Positions 34,443-46,055 of a DNA stretch of 64,000 bases are shown here, piece after piece (position 1 is the stretch's first letter; every line of letters begins with the position of its first letter). The DNA comes from Epiperipatus broadwayi (taxonomy: Eukaryota > Onychophora > Udeonychophora > Euonychophora > Peripatidae). The stretch covers positions 372,001 to 436,000 of the forward strand of contig JAQFVV010012670.1 of assembly GCA_028023455.1 (NCBI GenBank), written 5' to 3'. Below the pieces are notes generated by a model that was not told the DNA's origin, made no database searches, and saw only the letters and a list, made by a program, of their open reading frames with translations. Position numbers and translations under genes: made by a program.

Positions 34443-37400
34443 AATACATATTTGTAAATGAAATATAAAAATGTTACTTAATAAACCTTAAAATAATAAA
34501 ATATAAAAATTGTGAAAATTACTCATGTCTTCTCATAAATTCATCCAGAAAACAAAAGTTGTTTAACAAAGCTCAATGCAGAAAATTAAAATCAAATTTT
34601 AGATTTGACTGAAAATAAGTGGCAATTATTTATTAACGTATTCCATTAGAAATAGTTTTTGTATAAATCATTCAATTAAGTATTTTTGAAATATTCTCAG
34701 TAAATTTTTTTATTAGTTTGACTATTTCAATATTGTGCCATTTGTATAAAGAAGACATTTTTGACAAAGAATTTTCTTTTGAAAATTCCAATACAGGATA
34801 ACTTATAATTTTTCTTTTATTTTTAACCACAAAGTTTTATTATCAGTTTGAATGTTATATATACATGTGATTTAAATATGATTTGAGATATATGAAATGT
34901 AAACATCATTCCTAACAAACATGCAAAATAATTTGTTATATACTTTAGTAAGTTTGTGTATGCATGTTAAAACATTGTTGAATAATTATAATTTGCAAAA
35001 TCCATTATTACCTTACTTTAATTAATAAAATTTTACAAAATATTTTTAAATAAATATAATTTTCAATAATTACATTTTCTTTCCAAGCAAACATTAATGT
35101 GTATTTAAAGATTTTACAAACAAATATAACCTTTATTTTCTGACAATAACTTAGTTCTAGAAATAAAACACTTCTAAAGAAGAAGAAAATATTTACAATC
35201 TTCAAGAATTGAAAATCTAAGAACAGCTTTAAAAATGATATAAATAATGAATACATTTTAAAATCAGATAGTAAATAAACATTGTTATAAAGAACAAATA
35301 TTGACTCTATAGATATTTCAATAACAATGTAGCTAATTTAAAAGAACTAAAAAAAAAATTTAAAAAGCCTTGTAAACAGTAAATGTATATATATTTAACT
35401 GCCTTCAGAAGTTATCCATATATAAGTCCTATAATAATGAAAAAGTATGGGGTTGCATAGAATATACAGTTTGGGCAAGATATTACAAATCATAAAGCAA
35501 TTTTTCTCACTAAACTAAATTCAAACAACTTAGCCAATCGATACGCTTTGTAAGTCTTAGTTACAAATTTAATTCATCTAATTCAAATTAGCAGTTCCAT
35601 TTCTCAAAGCTTTCTGACCTCTAGATATCACTATAAATCAGAGAATTTGTTTTATATGGTATTTAGAATATTACCTTTATTTTCTCAATAATATATATAA
35701 TTAAAATTTGTAATAAATATATAACTTCATATATAAATTGCAATCACTATCTACAATATTAAAATGCATTAATGCTGCAGTCTGTTTCCCCATTGTGTTC
35801 GTTTGATGGTAAAAGTTTGAATTTTAAAAAAGCTACGGTGATCTTAGCAATTAAAATTGTTAGTTTCAATTACATCTATTAGTGAACAATAAAAATGCAA
35901 TAATAATTCACAAGAATACTGAATTTCAATTTTATCATTTGTTTCTCCATTAAGTATTTGATGTGCACATTTAGACTTTATTTGAATACAATAGCTTTTT
36001 AGCATTACCTCATACTACTTATACAAAGAGTATTGGGGTTTTATATAAATATTTCAAATTTGTTTTTATTATAACCATTATTTCCAATAAATATTAAAAT
36101 ATTTATATAAAAAATATTTAAAAAATATAATTATAAAATTGCAAAAATGGACAAATAAAATTACTTTTGTTTAACTGGATTCAAGTAATTGCTTTCATAC
36201 AATCAATTATTATAATGAAATAAATTTGCTTTTTATTATTGTAGCCATTAGGTACAATAAGTTTTACAAAGAATTAGCAAATATTTGCAAAAAATGAAGA
36301 AAATTTACAGCAGTTTAGACAATAAATTGTACAAAATATGACTAAATCAGAAAAGCATAAAATTTATATTACATGAGGTTAATTCAAACTAATTTGATTT
36401 TTGCAAAAGAGACATACTTAAGAAGGTACTGAGATGAACACCTATTCAATTTAAAAAAATACTTTGAAATTAAGGCATTTGGAAATTTAACCTGATCCCA
36501 CATATCATTTGTAGTTTGTTTTGAATTAAACATTCAATGAAACTGCATCAGAACTTAAACAGAACAATTCATTTATCATAAAAGTTCAGTTTAAATAAAG
36601 TTTATAGCAAAACAAAATTACTTTTATTTTAATTGTCACTTTAAATGATAAAAATAATAAAGATAACATTAAAACAATGAAATAATTTTAATTTTTTAAA
36701 AAAAAATACTTTTATTATGCTTTAATAATATAAAACAAATACTCCTGCTATACTACTTTTAAAAATCGATTAACACAAATGTTAAGCTAATTATCATTAG
36801 ATGACATACCATATATGTGTATAAAGTATTTTAACCTATTTTCATTTGTTCTTTTGGTATCTTTTTAACATTACATGTGAGTTGTTATCAATTTAATTTT
36901 CTTACTCTTTTTTATTTTTTTTTTGATCCTTAGCAGTAAAAATACTATATATTTTTTTTAAAAAAATATTCTTTATATATTACACAATAATTTTAATCAT
37001 GAGCCAAAAAAAAATGAAATTAGAAAACTAATATGAACATTTGGAGAGAAATGATTTAAAACTAAAGAGCTTAGTTCTGAATATGAAATGCTTTTATAAA
37101 AACAAAAAGGCTAAAATAAAAACAAAACATAGAATAGTGAAGGAAATTTTCAGATTAAGCAATCAAGAAACAGAAGGAAACTTATTAATGTGAATAAATG
37201 GAAAGCGAATGACTGGTGATATTATCAATATAGCATATTTTTTTATGCTTTTAAAGGTTTTACTTCAGTTGTCAGTGCAGTAAATACAGCTTGAATATAG
37301 TAAATTAATTTTACATGTATTTATATATATATTATATATTTGCTATGTAAATGATTGTATGGGATGGTAATTTTGCTTTAGGTCATAATAAGTTGGAACA

Positions 37401-38257
37401 GATTATCACTGAATATATATATTACAATGTACTAATGAACAAATACAAATCACTATTACAACCGAAATAATTATGAATAGCAAGAAGTAGAAATTTAAGT
37501 TTACCCAGGCAAAATATTAAAATATATATCTTCTCAGTCATGGAAATGTATATAAACATTAAAAGTTGTAAAAAATTATAGTTCATAAAAAATTAATACT
37601 ATATCATAATTAGAAAAATTAGAAAAAAGGAAAATTAAAATGAGAAAGGCATTTATAAATTTATATTTACAATAATATTATACTTTGTGTAGATTTTGCA
37701 TTTTGTAGCTTTAATTAAAAATAAATAAATTAGACGATATTAAATAATAACTGAATGCTATCAGCTTATTATTTGTTTGTTTTTTTATATTAAATTTATA
37801 TATTCAGTTCTTAACAATAATATACTGTATATACATTTATCTTTGACATATTGACATCAATTTTTTTTTTTTTATAATTTGAATGTTTTTTTTTATTTAT
37901 TTATTTTGCATTAATGGATAATTACTTTTTCTCACCTTTTTTAAGTTGTAGAACAATTTCCAATTAACTTCCAATCTATTATTTCTTGACTTTTTTTTCA
38001 ATAATGTTTTTTTTTTTAAAAAAAAAAACATAAATAAATAGCTGAAAATACATATAAAAAATGTAACTGCGTATATATTACTATTTGATTTACAAAAATT
38101 ACATTCAGCACTTAAAATTTTGATATCAACGATTTCAGATAAATAGATTAGTTATTACTACTAATCATCTATTAAACTAGAAATTATTCCAAAATAACTA
38201 AACTTTTTTTCCCCCCCTTGGGCAATACCTTTTTTTAGGTATATCTAAAACTTCAAT
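34443..38257. other. Very AT-rich non-coding stretch
   Basis: Nearly 4 kb of very AT-rich sequence with poly-T/poly-A tracts and AT microsatellites. Short open frames are translations of A/T-rich noise. I see no gene, repeat family or RNA here. Confidence 0.5.
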
Positions 38258-38291
38258 TCATCACACACTTTTGAAACATATGAATAAAGGC

Positions 38292-38350
38292 ATGATCCTC
38301 AAGGTGTGCATTTCATGTTGAACCAACATTCTTCAGTTGATTTAAATCAC
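38292..38350 (-). ncRNA. Hammerhead ribozyme, class alpha, left arm
   Basis: Minus strand: GTGATT (outer stem I), TCAA (inner stem I), CTGAAGA core, stem II ATGTTG with loop GTT and CAACAT (6 perfect Watson-Crick pairs), GAAA, TGCACACC, TTGA (pairs TCAA), GGATCAT (pairs GTGATT with G-U). Compared with other copies, C-G pairs in stems I and II have become U-A on both strands, i.e. compensatory changes. The base before the cleavage position is C instead of U, so activity is doubtful, but the fold is clear. Confidence 0.8.
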
Positions 38351-38563
38351 AATCTTTTACAATGCCATGTCTTTTAGATATTTATCAATACCATTTTGAT
38401 TTACAAGTGTCAAATTTTGACCATTCAACAACTTTAAAACAAACCATTTCGGGAGGGGGGTGTTAATAATGATTAAAAATCACTTATTAAATTACAGACT
38501 AACTCTAGTTCAAATATATACATATCAGTTTTTAAATAAATACATGGAATAATTCAAGTGAGT

Positions 38564-38621
38564 GTGATTTGGGCCAACTGAAGAGTGCTACTTCAAGATG
38601 AAATGCACATTTTGGAATCAC
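38564..38621 (+). ncRNA. Hammerhead ribozyme, class alpha, right arm
   Basis: Plus strand: GTGATT, TGGG loop, CCAA, CTGAAGA core, a stem II region GTGCTACTTCAAGAT (partly unpaired), GAAA, stem III AT/AT around GCAC, cleavage base T at 38611, TTGG (pairs CCAA), AATCAC (six perfect pairs with GTGATT). Core, stem I and stem III are intact; stem II is weakened. Confidence 0.8.
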
Positions 38622-39254
38622 TTTTTTTTTTTCAGCTAACGTTATTCATATGTTTAAAAAATTTATGGTGCAGTGGAAGTTTAAATGTATCTAAAAAAAG
38701 TTATTACATATGGAGAAAAAAAAAACATTTAATTAAAAACAGATATATTAATCTGAGTTAAGAATAATTATTTGAAATAATTGCTTATGTATTTATCTGA
38801 AATAATTGTCAAAATTGTAAATATAGAAAATTTTATAATTGTAAATCAAAATGCATTGATAAGTAGATTGTGATCTGTGCTAAAGGCAACTTGGAAGTCA
38901 TTGAGTTTTATTCAAAATTCTAAAAATTCTTACAATTAGGAAGGTATCACAAATCAAAAAATATCTATATTAAACTGCCTCTTCTTCCATGAAGAATTAA
39001 TTTACTTCTTATATGCATGCCAAACTATGTCCTAAAGTGTAATCTGGGATTAAGTAAAAGTAGGAATTTTTTCAAGTTACAAGCTGGTTTAGAATCTTTT
39101 TTCCAAGTTGCAGCTGATAATCAACTTAACCAGCCAATCAATTAATATCTGCAAAATGGATATTTATTAATTTATAGAGGGAGGGTGTCCTAAAACCCTA
39201 ACCATCAAGCATTTAACTAATCTAGTGATTAATACTTTTCCTCTTTCAGGAAAA

Positions 39255-39400
39255 GGGGCAGATCAGTCTTGCGTTGTTAGCCGAGAGGTATCGCAGCCGC
39301 CATGCAAGCAAGTAGTTGGTTGCAGACGGTTGTGGGTTCGCGTCCCGGCCAATGCTATGACATATGAAAAAAAAGGGGGGGGGGCAGATCATTGGAGAAT
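39255..39400 (+). mobile_element. tRNA-derived SINE copy 7 with target-site duplication
   Basis: GTCTTGCGTTGTTAGCCGAG, then GCAAGCAAGTAGTTGGTTGC, the B box GGGTTCGCGTCCC, CAATGCTATGACATATG and an A tail, from about 39266 to 39370. GGGGCAGATCA occurs immediately before (39255-39265) and after the A/G-rich tail (about 39382-39392), a TSD. It is the best complete copy and shows the element is only ~100 bp, without a long non-tRNA body. Confidence 0.9.
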
Positions 39401-41432
39401 TCTGTGCCTCTCAATGAGTTGTAATTATCTTTTGCTTTACTACTGATAGAGTGCTCAAGATAAAATTTCAAAATATTCAGGTAGCATTTTGCTTAATTGG
39501 AATATTTTACCATTTATTTTTTCTACCTTGTCCAATGCAAGGAAGTTCTCATCTGACCTTGTAGACTTTAAGATCATTTAAGAAAGAAAAAAAACATTAC
39601 ATTAAAAAAAAAACAACATAAATATACGTATAATATAAATATACATATAATAGAGCAAGAAAAGATGATACAGTTTATTCAACTTTTTATGTTCACCAAA
39701 ATAATACAGGCTATATATGTAGTCCAAAGGATTTTACAATATTAATGCATGAAACACATGATAAAAAATGCAAGATTAAAGAATCATATCTTATACAAAA
39801 TTCATCTTGTGCTATGAATTTGAAATTAATCAGCTTTCCGATTAGTTGTTCCTGGCCAATACAATGAAATGTTAAATTCATCACCTAGGAGAAAATAGAA
39901 TTTTTTACACTGCCTTGATAAGGACTCATAAGAATTGAAAGTGCTTGGAAATATTATTTGTTATTATTTTATTTATATTAAAGAAACTCTGTATTAACAA
40001 TTGACACGAATTGTTATTTTATTTTATATTAAAAAAAAACAAAAAATTACTACACCAAAATTTAAAAAAATAAACTTTATATCATGATTCAAACAGTTTT
40101 ATTATGATTTTGGTTCTCAAATATCATCTCATTTTTGTTGCAATAGCAAATAACTATGAATGGGTATGAAGGTTTCAAATAAAGCTGAAGTGGTTTTAAA
40201 TTCAAGTTTGATTTCTGATTTGACTATTATTATTTTTCTCCAAATAAACAGAATGAAATCTTTTAGCCTGCCAAATGCTGTCACCTGACTACCTAACATA
40301 AACCATATTCCTACAACACATAGCTTAGATGATTAGGCAGAATTTGTTAAATTGTTATGTAAGAGTTATAAAACACAGAAAAATGTTAATCCATTAGTTA
40401 TATTCCATTCAGAATTCCCATGTGAATTATGTTACTACTAAATGAAACTCTCTTAATTTCTCAGTTACCATTAATCTAGAAATTTCAGAGAAAATGAAGA
40501 TATTCTATTTTTAACTTTATAAAAACAAGGACTTTAATAATGGGTGATTTATAAGCAAAATCTTCCAAAGAAAGATTTTGCTGATTATATCTATCATTTT
40601 CCTAGAAAAAATCTTTGCGATTTGTTCTTTAACTTTTCACCTTGTGTAGTTATGAATTTCTTTATAATATAAACATCTATTCAACAATTTATCACTTGGT
40701 CAATTTTCGAATTTCTGCAATAATCACATGCCAATCTTTTTTTTAACATTTATGGTTTTTTTTATTATTGTGTGCACAGTTTCAAAATTAATCTTAGCAT
40801 TCTTAATAATAACCAACAAAAGTCAGACAAAAAAAATGAAAAAATTGTATAAAATTAAGTTACACTATATAAATAATGAAGTAGGAAGAGAAATATATAA
40901 AGTAGGCTATTATTAATCTGAAACCACTGGTTCCAAGAGATTTTTTGGAGCTGTGAATTCTGTGAATTTCAATAATAAATCTATTCTTCTTCATTATAAA
41001 GCAAAACTATATTAAATATTTAAATAAACAATAAATTTTATTATCTGTGGTTTGTATATACATAAATATTTCCTGTAAAATGTATAAATTAATTTTATTA
41101 ATAGCAACCTATAACACTTTAAAACACAGAATATTCTTCTATATAGATCAGCATAATATTTTTGTTTAGCAGTAATTATATCAAGAATGCAATTCTGTTT
41201 GGGTAAAAGAATTATTTGAATTAGTGATATTCGGATTAATTGTAATTTCCTTAACACCTTAAATAACCATTCATAAATTATTATAACAAATACTAAATTA
41301 ATTTGTGCTGTAAACTCTCAATCCATTATTTTTCACCAAAGAAAATAAAGGATAGTTACACAAAAACAATAAAATGGAAGTCTATTACAAATTAATGACT
41401 GTTCAATGAAATACAGTGCACATTAAATATAA
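39401..41432. other. AT-rich non-coding stretch
   Basis: No gene or recognised repeat. Short open frames here lack motifs. Confidence 0.45.
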
Positions 41433-41560
41433 AACCACTAAACATCACGTGATCACCATTCTTTATGCTTACACAAGCTGTTTTACACAGAGACAAAACT
41501 GTCCATACAGTAGCGCCACACAGTGCAAGCGACTATATGGAGAGATTACCTGTGTGTCAC
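41433..41560 (-). mobile_element. Class beta element fragment without ribozyme
   Basis: AAACCACTAAACATCACGTG, CTTACACAAGCTGTTTTACA, CCATACAGTAGCGCCACACA and GTGCAAG match the unit end seen at 23.9 kb. It stops before the hammerhead, with a short inverted CTATATGGAGAG. A related scrap lies at 43669-43720 (TTACACAGAGACTAAACTC, CTCCATACATTAGC). Confidence 0.65.
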
Positions 41561-41675
41561 ATTGAATATAACTTAATCATTAGCTTTAAGTACATCTCAA
41601 ATATAATTCAAACATTTCACATTTGTTATCTGCAAAATGAGTGTGTGTATATGCATAAATTATAATATACAAATA

Positions 41676-42175
41676 CATGAAAACAATCCATATTTAATCC
41701 ATACCAAACAATACCAAGAATCTCAATCTATTTAATATCAAGATAACCTATTTATTGTGATGGATATCCACCTTTATCTGAGGTTTAATACGTTTATATA
41801 GACATTAAAGATTGGCACTTGATTGAAAAAGATTGAAATTTATAATTCAAAGAAGTTTAAATAAATCTCATTAAACAGGAAAATATCACTTAGTTTGAAA
41901 GCAGACTAACAAATAATCAATTATAACATTCAAATTGCACTGAAACTATGTAGTACTTAGATAATAAAGCTAATAATGTGCAAGGCTAGAATTCACTTAT
42001 AAATGTAAGTACATGAAAGCAGTCCATACTTAAACAATGTCAAACAATATCAAGAATCTTAATCTGTTTGTTGTCGAAGCAACCATATGATAAGACACTA
42101 ATGATTGACACTTGACGAAAAAGAAATTGAAATTTATAATTCAAAAAAGCTTAAATAAACATCAATATGCCATTT
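41676..42175. repeat. Two dispersed direct repeats, ~335 bp apart
   Basis: 41676-41880 and 42011-42175 share ACATGAAA, CAATCCATA/CAGTCCATA, CAAACAATA, CAAGAATCT, AATCTATTT/AATCTGTTT, GAAATTTATAATTCAAA and TTAAATAAA in order. The second copy has a deletion in the middle. Family unknown; old. Confidence 0.65.
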
Positions 42176-42583
42176 ACATATCCTTTTAAAAAAATCAGAA
42201 TTAATATTAATTGGATATAGTTAGATTTATTGTAAATACAGTAGTAATAATCTTATCTAATCAATAATTTATTAAAAAATAAAATAAATCAAGATTCATT
42301 CTCTTATAATAAATTTTATATCAAATAATAAACTGACAAAAAGATTGGGAGATGAAGTTTTAATTGTTTCTAAAATAAAAAATAAATAAATAAAAGTAAT
42401 ATCACTGAATTATAAAAATTAAAAAAAAAAAAAAGAGTAAAAGATTTGACTGTTATTATTATTTAATAATAAAATAAACAGTTATTTAAATTTAAAAAAA
42501 AAAAAACTTGGAAAAATATTGCTTTGGGATCATGAATGATAGATGACAAAAAAAATTGTTTGATAAACAATCAATGTGCATTT

Positions 42584-42710
42584 CTATGGCTATGAGGTTT
42601 TTTTTTAAAGTGTCATAGCTTCGGCCGGGACACGAACCCACAACCCGGGCAACTGCTTGTAAGGCAGTCACGCTGACTTCTCAACCACCAATGCAAGACT
42701 ATGGCTATGA
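42584..42710 (-). mobile_element. tRNA-derived SINE copy 8 with target-site duplication
   Basis: Minus strand: AGTCTTGCATTGGTGGTTGA, GAAGTCAGCGTGACTGCC, CAAGCAGTTG, the B box GGGTTCGTGTCCC, GAAGCTATGACA and a poly(A) tail. CTATGGCTATGAG lies on both sides (42584-42596 and 42698-42710), a 13-bp TSD. This copy has yet another version of the tRNA-like A-box half. Confidence 0.9.
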
Positions 42711-43374
42711 GTTTAGCACTAAAGAAATGAAGTTATGAATGGAGAAAAATACAATCAATGTTTGAGAACTGACTGTACATAAAAAATACAAAGACCTGAA
42801 GTGCGATTTATTCAACTAAATATGAAATTAAAATCCTAAATGCTATCTGATATCCAATAGCTCTATTGTGAGTAATGAAAAGCAAGGAACATATATTTGT
42901 AGTTTGATAAATCATGTCTTCAGATACCACACCTCTAAAATCATCAACCATTGTTTTGAATTTTGCTCACAATCTTAAATGTGTGATAAACTAAATTACA
43001 ACCCTGTGTCTGTTGGTATTTTATTATGAACTTTACAGATCTTGTCTATTACATAAGGCTAAATAATCTTAATCTCATATTTAGATAGAGAATAACTTTA
43101 TGCATGCTCCCAAATCAAAATGCTTTAGATTTGCCTAAATAATTAAGAAAATGGGTTGAGAGATAAGAGGGTCCTTCTTATCTTTATAAAGTCGAATCTT
43201 CACGTTATGATTTGGAGAGGTCTATCTTGCTAAAATTAAGTACTCAAGGTGCATGTACTAAGGTTTTAGCGCCTTATATAAGTAATACATTAATAAGATA
43301 ATTTTATAAGCAGCACTTTTACATACATAACTAGTCTGTACTAAAATAATCATGAGGTCAGTTGTTCAAATAGT

Positions 43375-44075
43375 CAATGTTTGGGCACTAAATGACAGAT
43401 TATACACAATAAATTCAATTACCAAATTAAGATATATATTTTTTCATTTACTCAACTGAGAATCAATACAGGAACCTTTAACTCTCAAGTCCATTACATT
43501 AAATCACAGTAACAAGCATGTATTTAGCTACAATTCTGGTAAGAATTATTCCTACAAAAGTCTTTTAAAAAAATTATAAGTAACTGGAAATATTTAATTT
43601 ACTATTTTCTTATATGGTACTATAGTGATATTTTATTCTTATAATACTTTCATTAAAAAAAAAAGTTCTCTGACTGCTGCAAAATCATATCTTACACAGA
43701 GACTAAACTCTCCATACATTAGCATGAATCATATATTAAAAATAAGCTTGAATTTATATATTTAACAACAGTTTGGCATTTAAAATGTTTTTCTCAACCT
43801 ATTTTATGAGATTCATTTGCCAAAAAAAATGCGCATATGCAGATATTTAAATAAATTTATGCAAATATCTGTCTTGTTCATCTGTTGTTCAGAAGATCAT
43901 GCAATGTTGGAATATACCAAAATAACTGAGCACAGATTTCAATCAATTCACCAAACTATGTGGGTATTTTTTGCATTATTTTCCTCAGCTAAGAATCGAA
44001 CAGGAACTTTTAACTTTTTGAACCCTACCTCACCACTAAACTTACTAAAGCATGTGGGTCATTTAAATCAGTAAA
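43375..44075. repeat. Two copies of an unclassified dispersed repeat
   Basis: About 43375-43560 and 43895-44075 share TCAATT, ACCAAA, CAGGAACTTTTAAC/CAGGAACCTTTAAC and GAGAATC/AAGAATC. On the minus strand the CCTGTTCGATTC part resembles a tRNA B box, so it may be another SINE. The 85-codon open frame over the second copy is probably chance. Confidence 0.45.
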
Positions 44076-44914
44076 ATTCAATCAATGCATCATGCATAAA
44101 TATGTACTCTCATGCACATACTTTTCGGATATGGGTGTAATAATAAACTGCATTTTTTTCTCTTTAAAGATGTAATTTTAGTTATAACTTTCATGAATAC
44201 TTATATCTAATAATTATATAAATATCTAAATGTCAAAACTATTGAATGTGGTATAATAAATGACAGTCCCATAATGATACACTATTAGAATGTTTTAAAA
44301 TTAGTATTTAACTATTTTTATAATTAAATATTATCAGTTAATTTGTTGGTATATCATCAAAATATTAGCAGACTATAAATGTGTCATAAACTCGAAATAG
44401 ATTAGAAATACTAATTTAGAAGACTATTCATTAAGTTTTTGTATCAATGGACTCTGAATACTGATCTTGTTTGAAACTGTTTTGCTCAGAGTTGCTGACT
44501 TATAAATCAAATGTTAAAAAAAAAAAAGGACTTTAATAAGTTTATTAAAACATATTACTCAACCCCCCCCCCTCCCCATGAAAGTTTGTTTAGAAATGTT
44601 CAAATACCAGAAATAATGGATTGAGCTTTAATTTAGAAACATTTACTTTTCAACTACATCATTTTACTACTAAGTTAAATCTTATATATGCTATCTATAT
44701 TAAATCTCTATCCAAAGACATATTAAATTAGCTAAGCAATAGAGTACTGAGCACAAGAAGTAATCAATGATCATCATTAGAGGAAACCTACCACTGACTG
44801 CTATTTTCCTCTAAAACCAATTATTTTAAATAGAGGGATTTGAACTTAGAATTTTCTATCTATATTCATCCTCCATTCCATCTCAAACAACTGATACACA
44901 TGTGAAAAAGATAA

Positions 44915-44976
44915 ATGATTACCAATATATGTATTTGGTGCAGAACCAACACTTATCAGTCAGACCAGAATATAAT
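44915..44976 (-). ncRNA. Hammerhead relic, class alpha, left arm
   Basis: Minus strand: CTGATAA (one core change), stem II GTGTTG with loop GTT and CTGCAC (one mismatch), CAAA for GAAA, stem III AT/AT in TACATAT, then TTGG. The CCAA partner is now CTGA. Inactive, but clearly homologous. Confidence 0.6.
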
Positions 44977-45203
44977 CTCCCACACATATATATAATATAA
45001 ATGGATACACAATGGTTCAAGAATATAAGAGGTTAGATTGATGTAATGTCTACATGGATATGACTACAATATCAAATCCACCAAGGACTTGGAACATTCT
45101 AGTGTTGGTTTTTCTATGAAATGAATGGTTCAATTGTTGGAAGGGTGAATAGATTGAAGCCTGTCCATAAATCGAGCACTGATTGTATATATATATGTGG
45201 CAG

Positions 45204-45256
45204 ATTATGATCTGTCCCAACTGATTTCTGCACAAAATATGTATTTTGGGGATAGT
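45204..45256 (+). ncRNA. Hammerhead relic, class alpha, right arm
   Basis: Plus strand: CCCAA, CTGATTT with part of stem II deleted, GCACAAAAT, stem III AT/AT in TATGTAT, cleavage base T, TTGGG pairing CCCAA. Stem II is lost, so inactive. Confidence 0.6.
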
Positions 45257-45906
45257 TTATCTTTTTCACATGTGTATGGTCAAGTGTATCAGTTATTTGA
45301 GATGGTAGAGAATGAATATAGACTGAAAATCCTAAGTTCAAATCCCTCTATTTACTATAGTAAACATTCAGTATAGGTTACTTACATAATTTATTTTAGC
45401 ATCTCAATTTTAGAATTATTACCATAAACTTTAATGAGCCCTCATCTTAAATCTAAGTTATTAATGATTTAAACATTTTATTTATATTAATTTTTGACTT
45501 TCTGTTGTCACGAAATATTAAAAGTATATAACTTCTTTGAATATGTATATTTTCAGCAGGTATTATCAAATATATATATAATATTTTTATAAAGCAAACA
45601 TAGTTGAAAAAAATGTTTTTATTTATAGAATTTAAATAATAAAACTTGTAGTTTATTTGAATTTAACAGTAATTTAGATTGCCAGTGAATAAAAAAAAAA
45701 AGAACTTGACTCTTTTTTAAACAGTTAAATTATTGATTAAATGATTTGAATGGGGAGAGTGGTTTAAATCCCTAATCTCCCATTTAAAATAAAACTTCCC
45801 ATAATATAATAATTTCATTCATTATTAAAATTATTTCCTCTAGAGTTAATTTTTCACGTAATTGCAATTTAGATGGGTAATATACATTTAAAATATTAAA
45901 ATATAT

Positions 45907-46055
45907 AGTGGCTCTGTGGTCAGTGCATCTGCCAGCCATCTTGGAAATATTTCCACATCACAAGCAGACGACTTAGGATAGGGTAAAAGCCCCAGATTAA
46001 TCTGGAATGTTTCATAAGTATTGTCGCTTTCATGAAAAAGAAATATATAGTAATA
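45907..46055 (+). repeat. Possible tRNA-like SINE of another family
   Basis: GTGGCTCTGTGGTCAGTGCA resembles an A-box half (GTGG-x2-x-GTGGTTAG-type), followed by CCCAGATTAATCTGGAATG and an A-rich end. No clear B box. Confidence 0.3.

Larger units (their letters stand above)
38258..38665. mobile_element. Class alpha fold-back element with two ribozymes
   Basis: Outer arms match inverted (CATATGAATAAAGG at 38278 with GTTATTCATATG at 38641). Each arm contains a class alpha hammerhead; imperfect similarity continues inward (ATGCCATGTCTTTTAG versus ATTCCATGTATTTATT). The middle holds a G-rich GGGAGGGGGGTG. A ~400-bp non-coding inverted dimer. Confidence 0.75.
44842..45356. mobile_element. Class alpha fold-back element, ~515 bp
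   Basis: Ends AAATAGAGGGATTTGAACTT and AAGTTCAAATCCCTCTATTT are inverted. Arms continue through TCTATATTCAT, CATCTCAAACAACTGATACA, ACATGTGAAAAAGATAAA, the ribozyme, and CCCACACATATATATA. The centre (about 45000-45170) is single-copy and holds part of the family body (TTGAAGCCTGTCCAT, CGAGCACTGATT) in one orientation. tRNA-like B-box motifs (AGTTCAAATCCC) form both termini. Confidence 0.85.

Noticed and set aside
16475-42710. Functional tRNA genes
   Set aside because: A and B boxes are present, but no copy closes an acceptor stem and several have A tails and target-site duplications, so these are SINEs.
43817-44074. 85-codon open frame, plus strand
   Set aside because: Lies over a dispersed repeat also present near 43.4 kb where the frame is not kept.
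45050-45341. 61- and 75-codon open frames, minus strand
   Set aside because: Inside the class alpha fold-back element; non-coding in the other copies.
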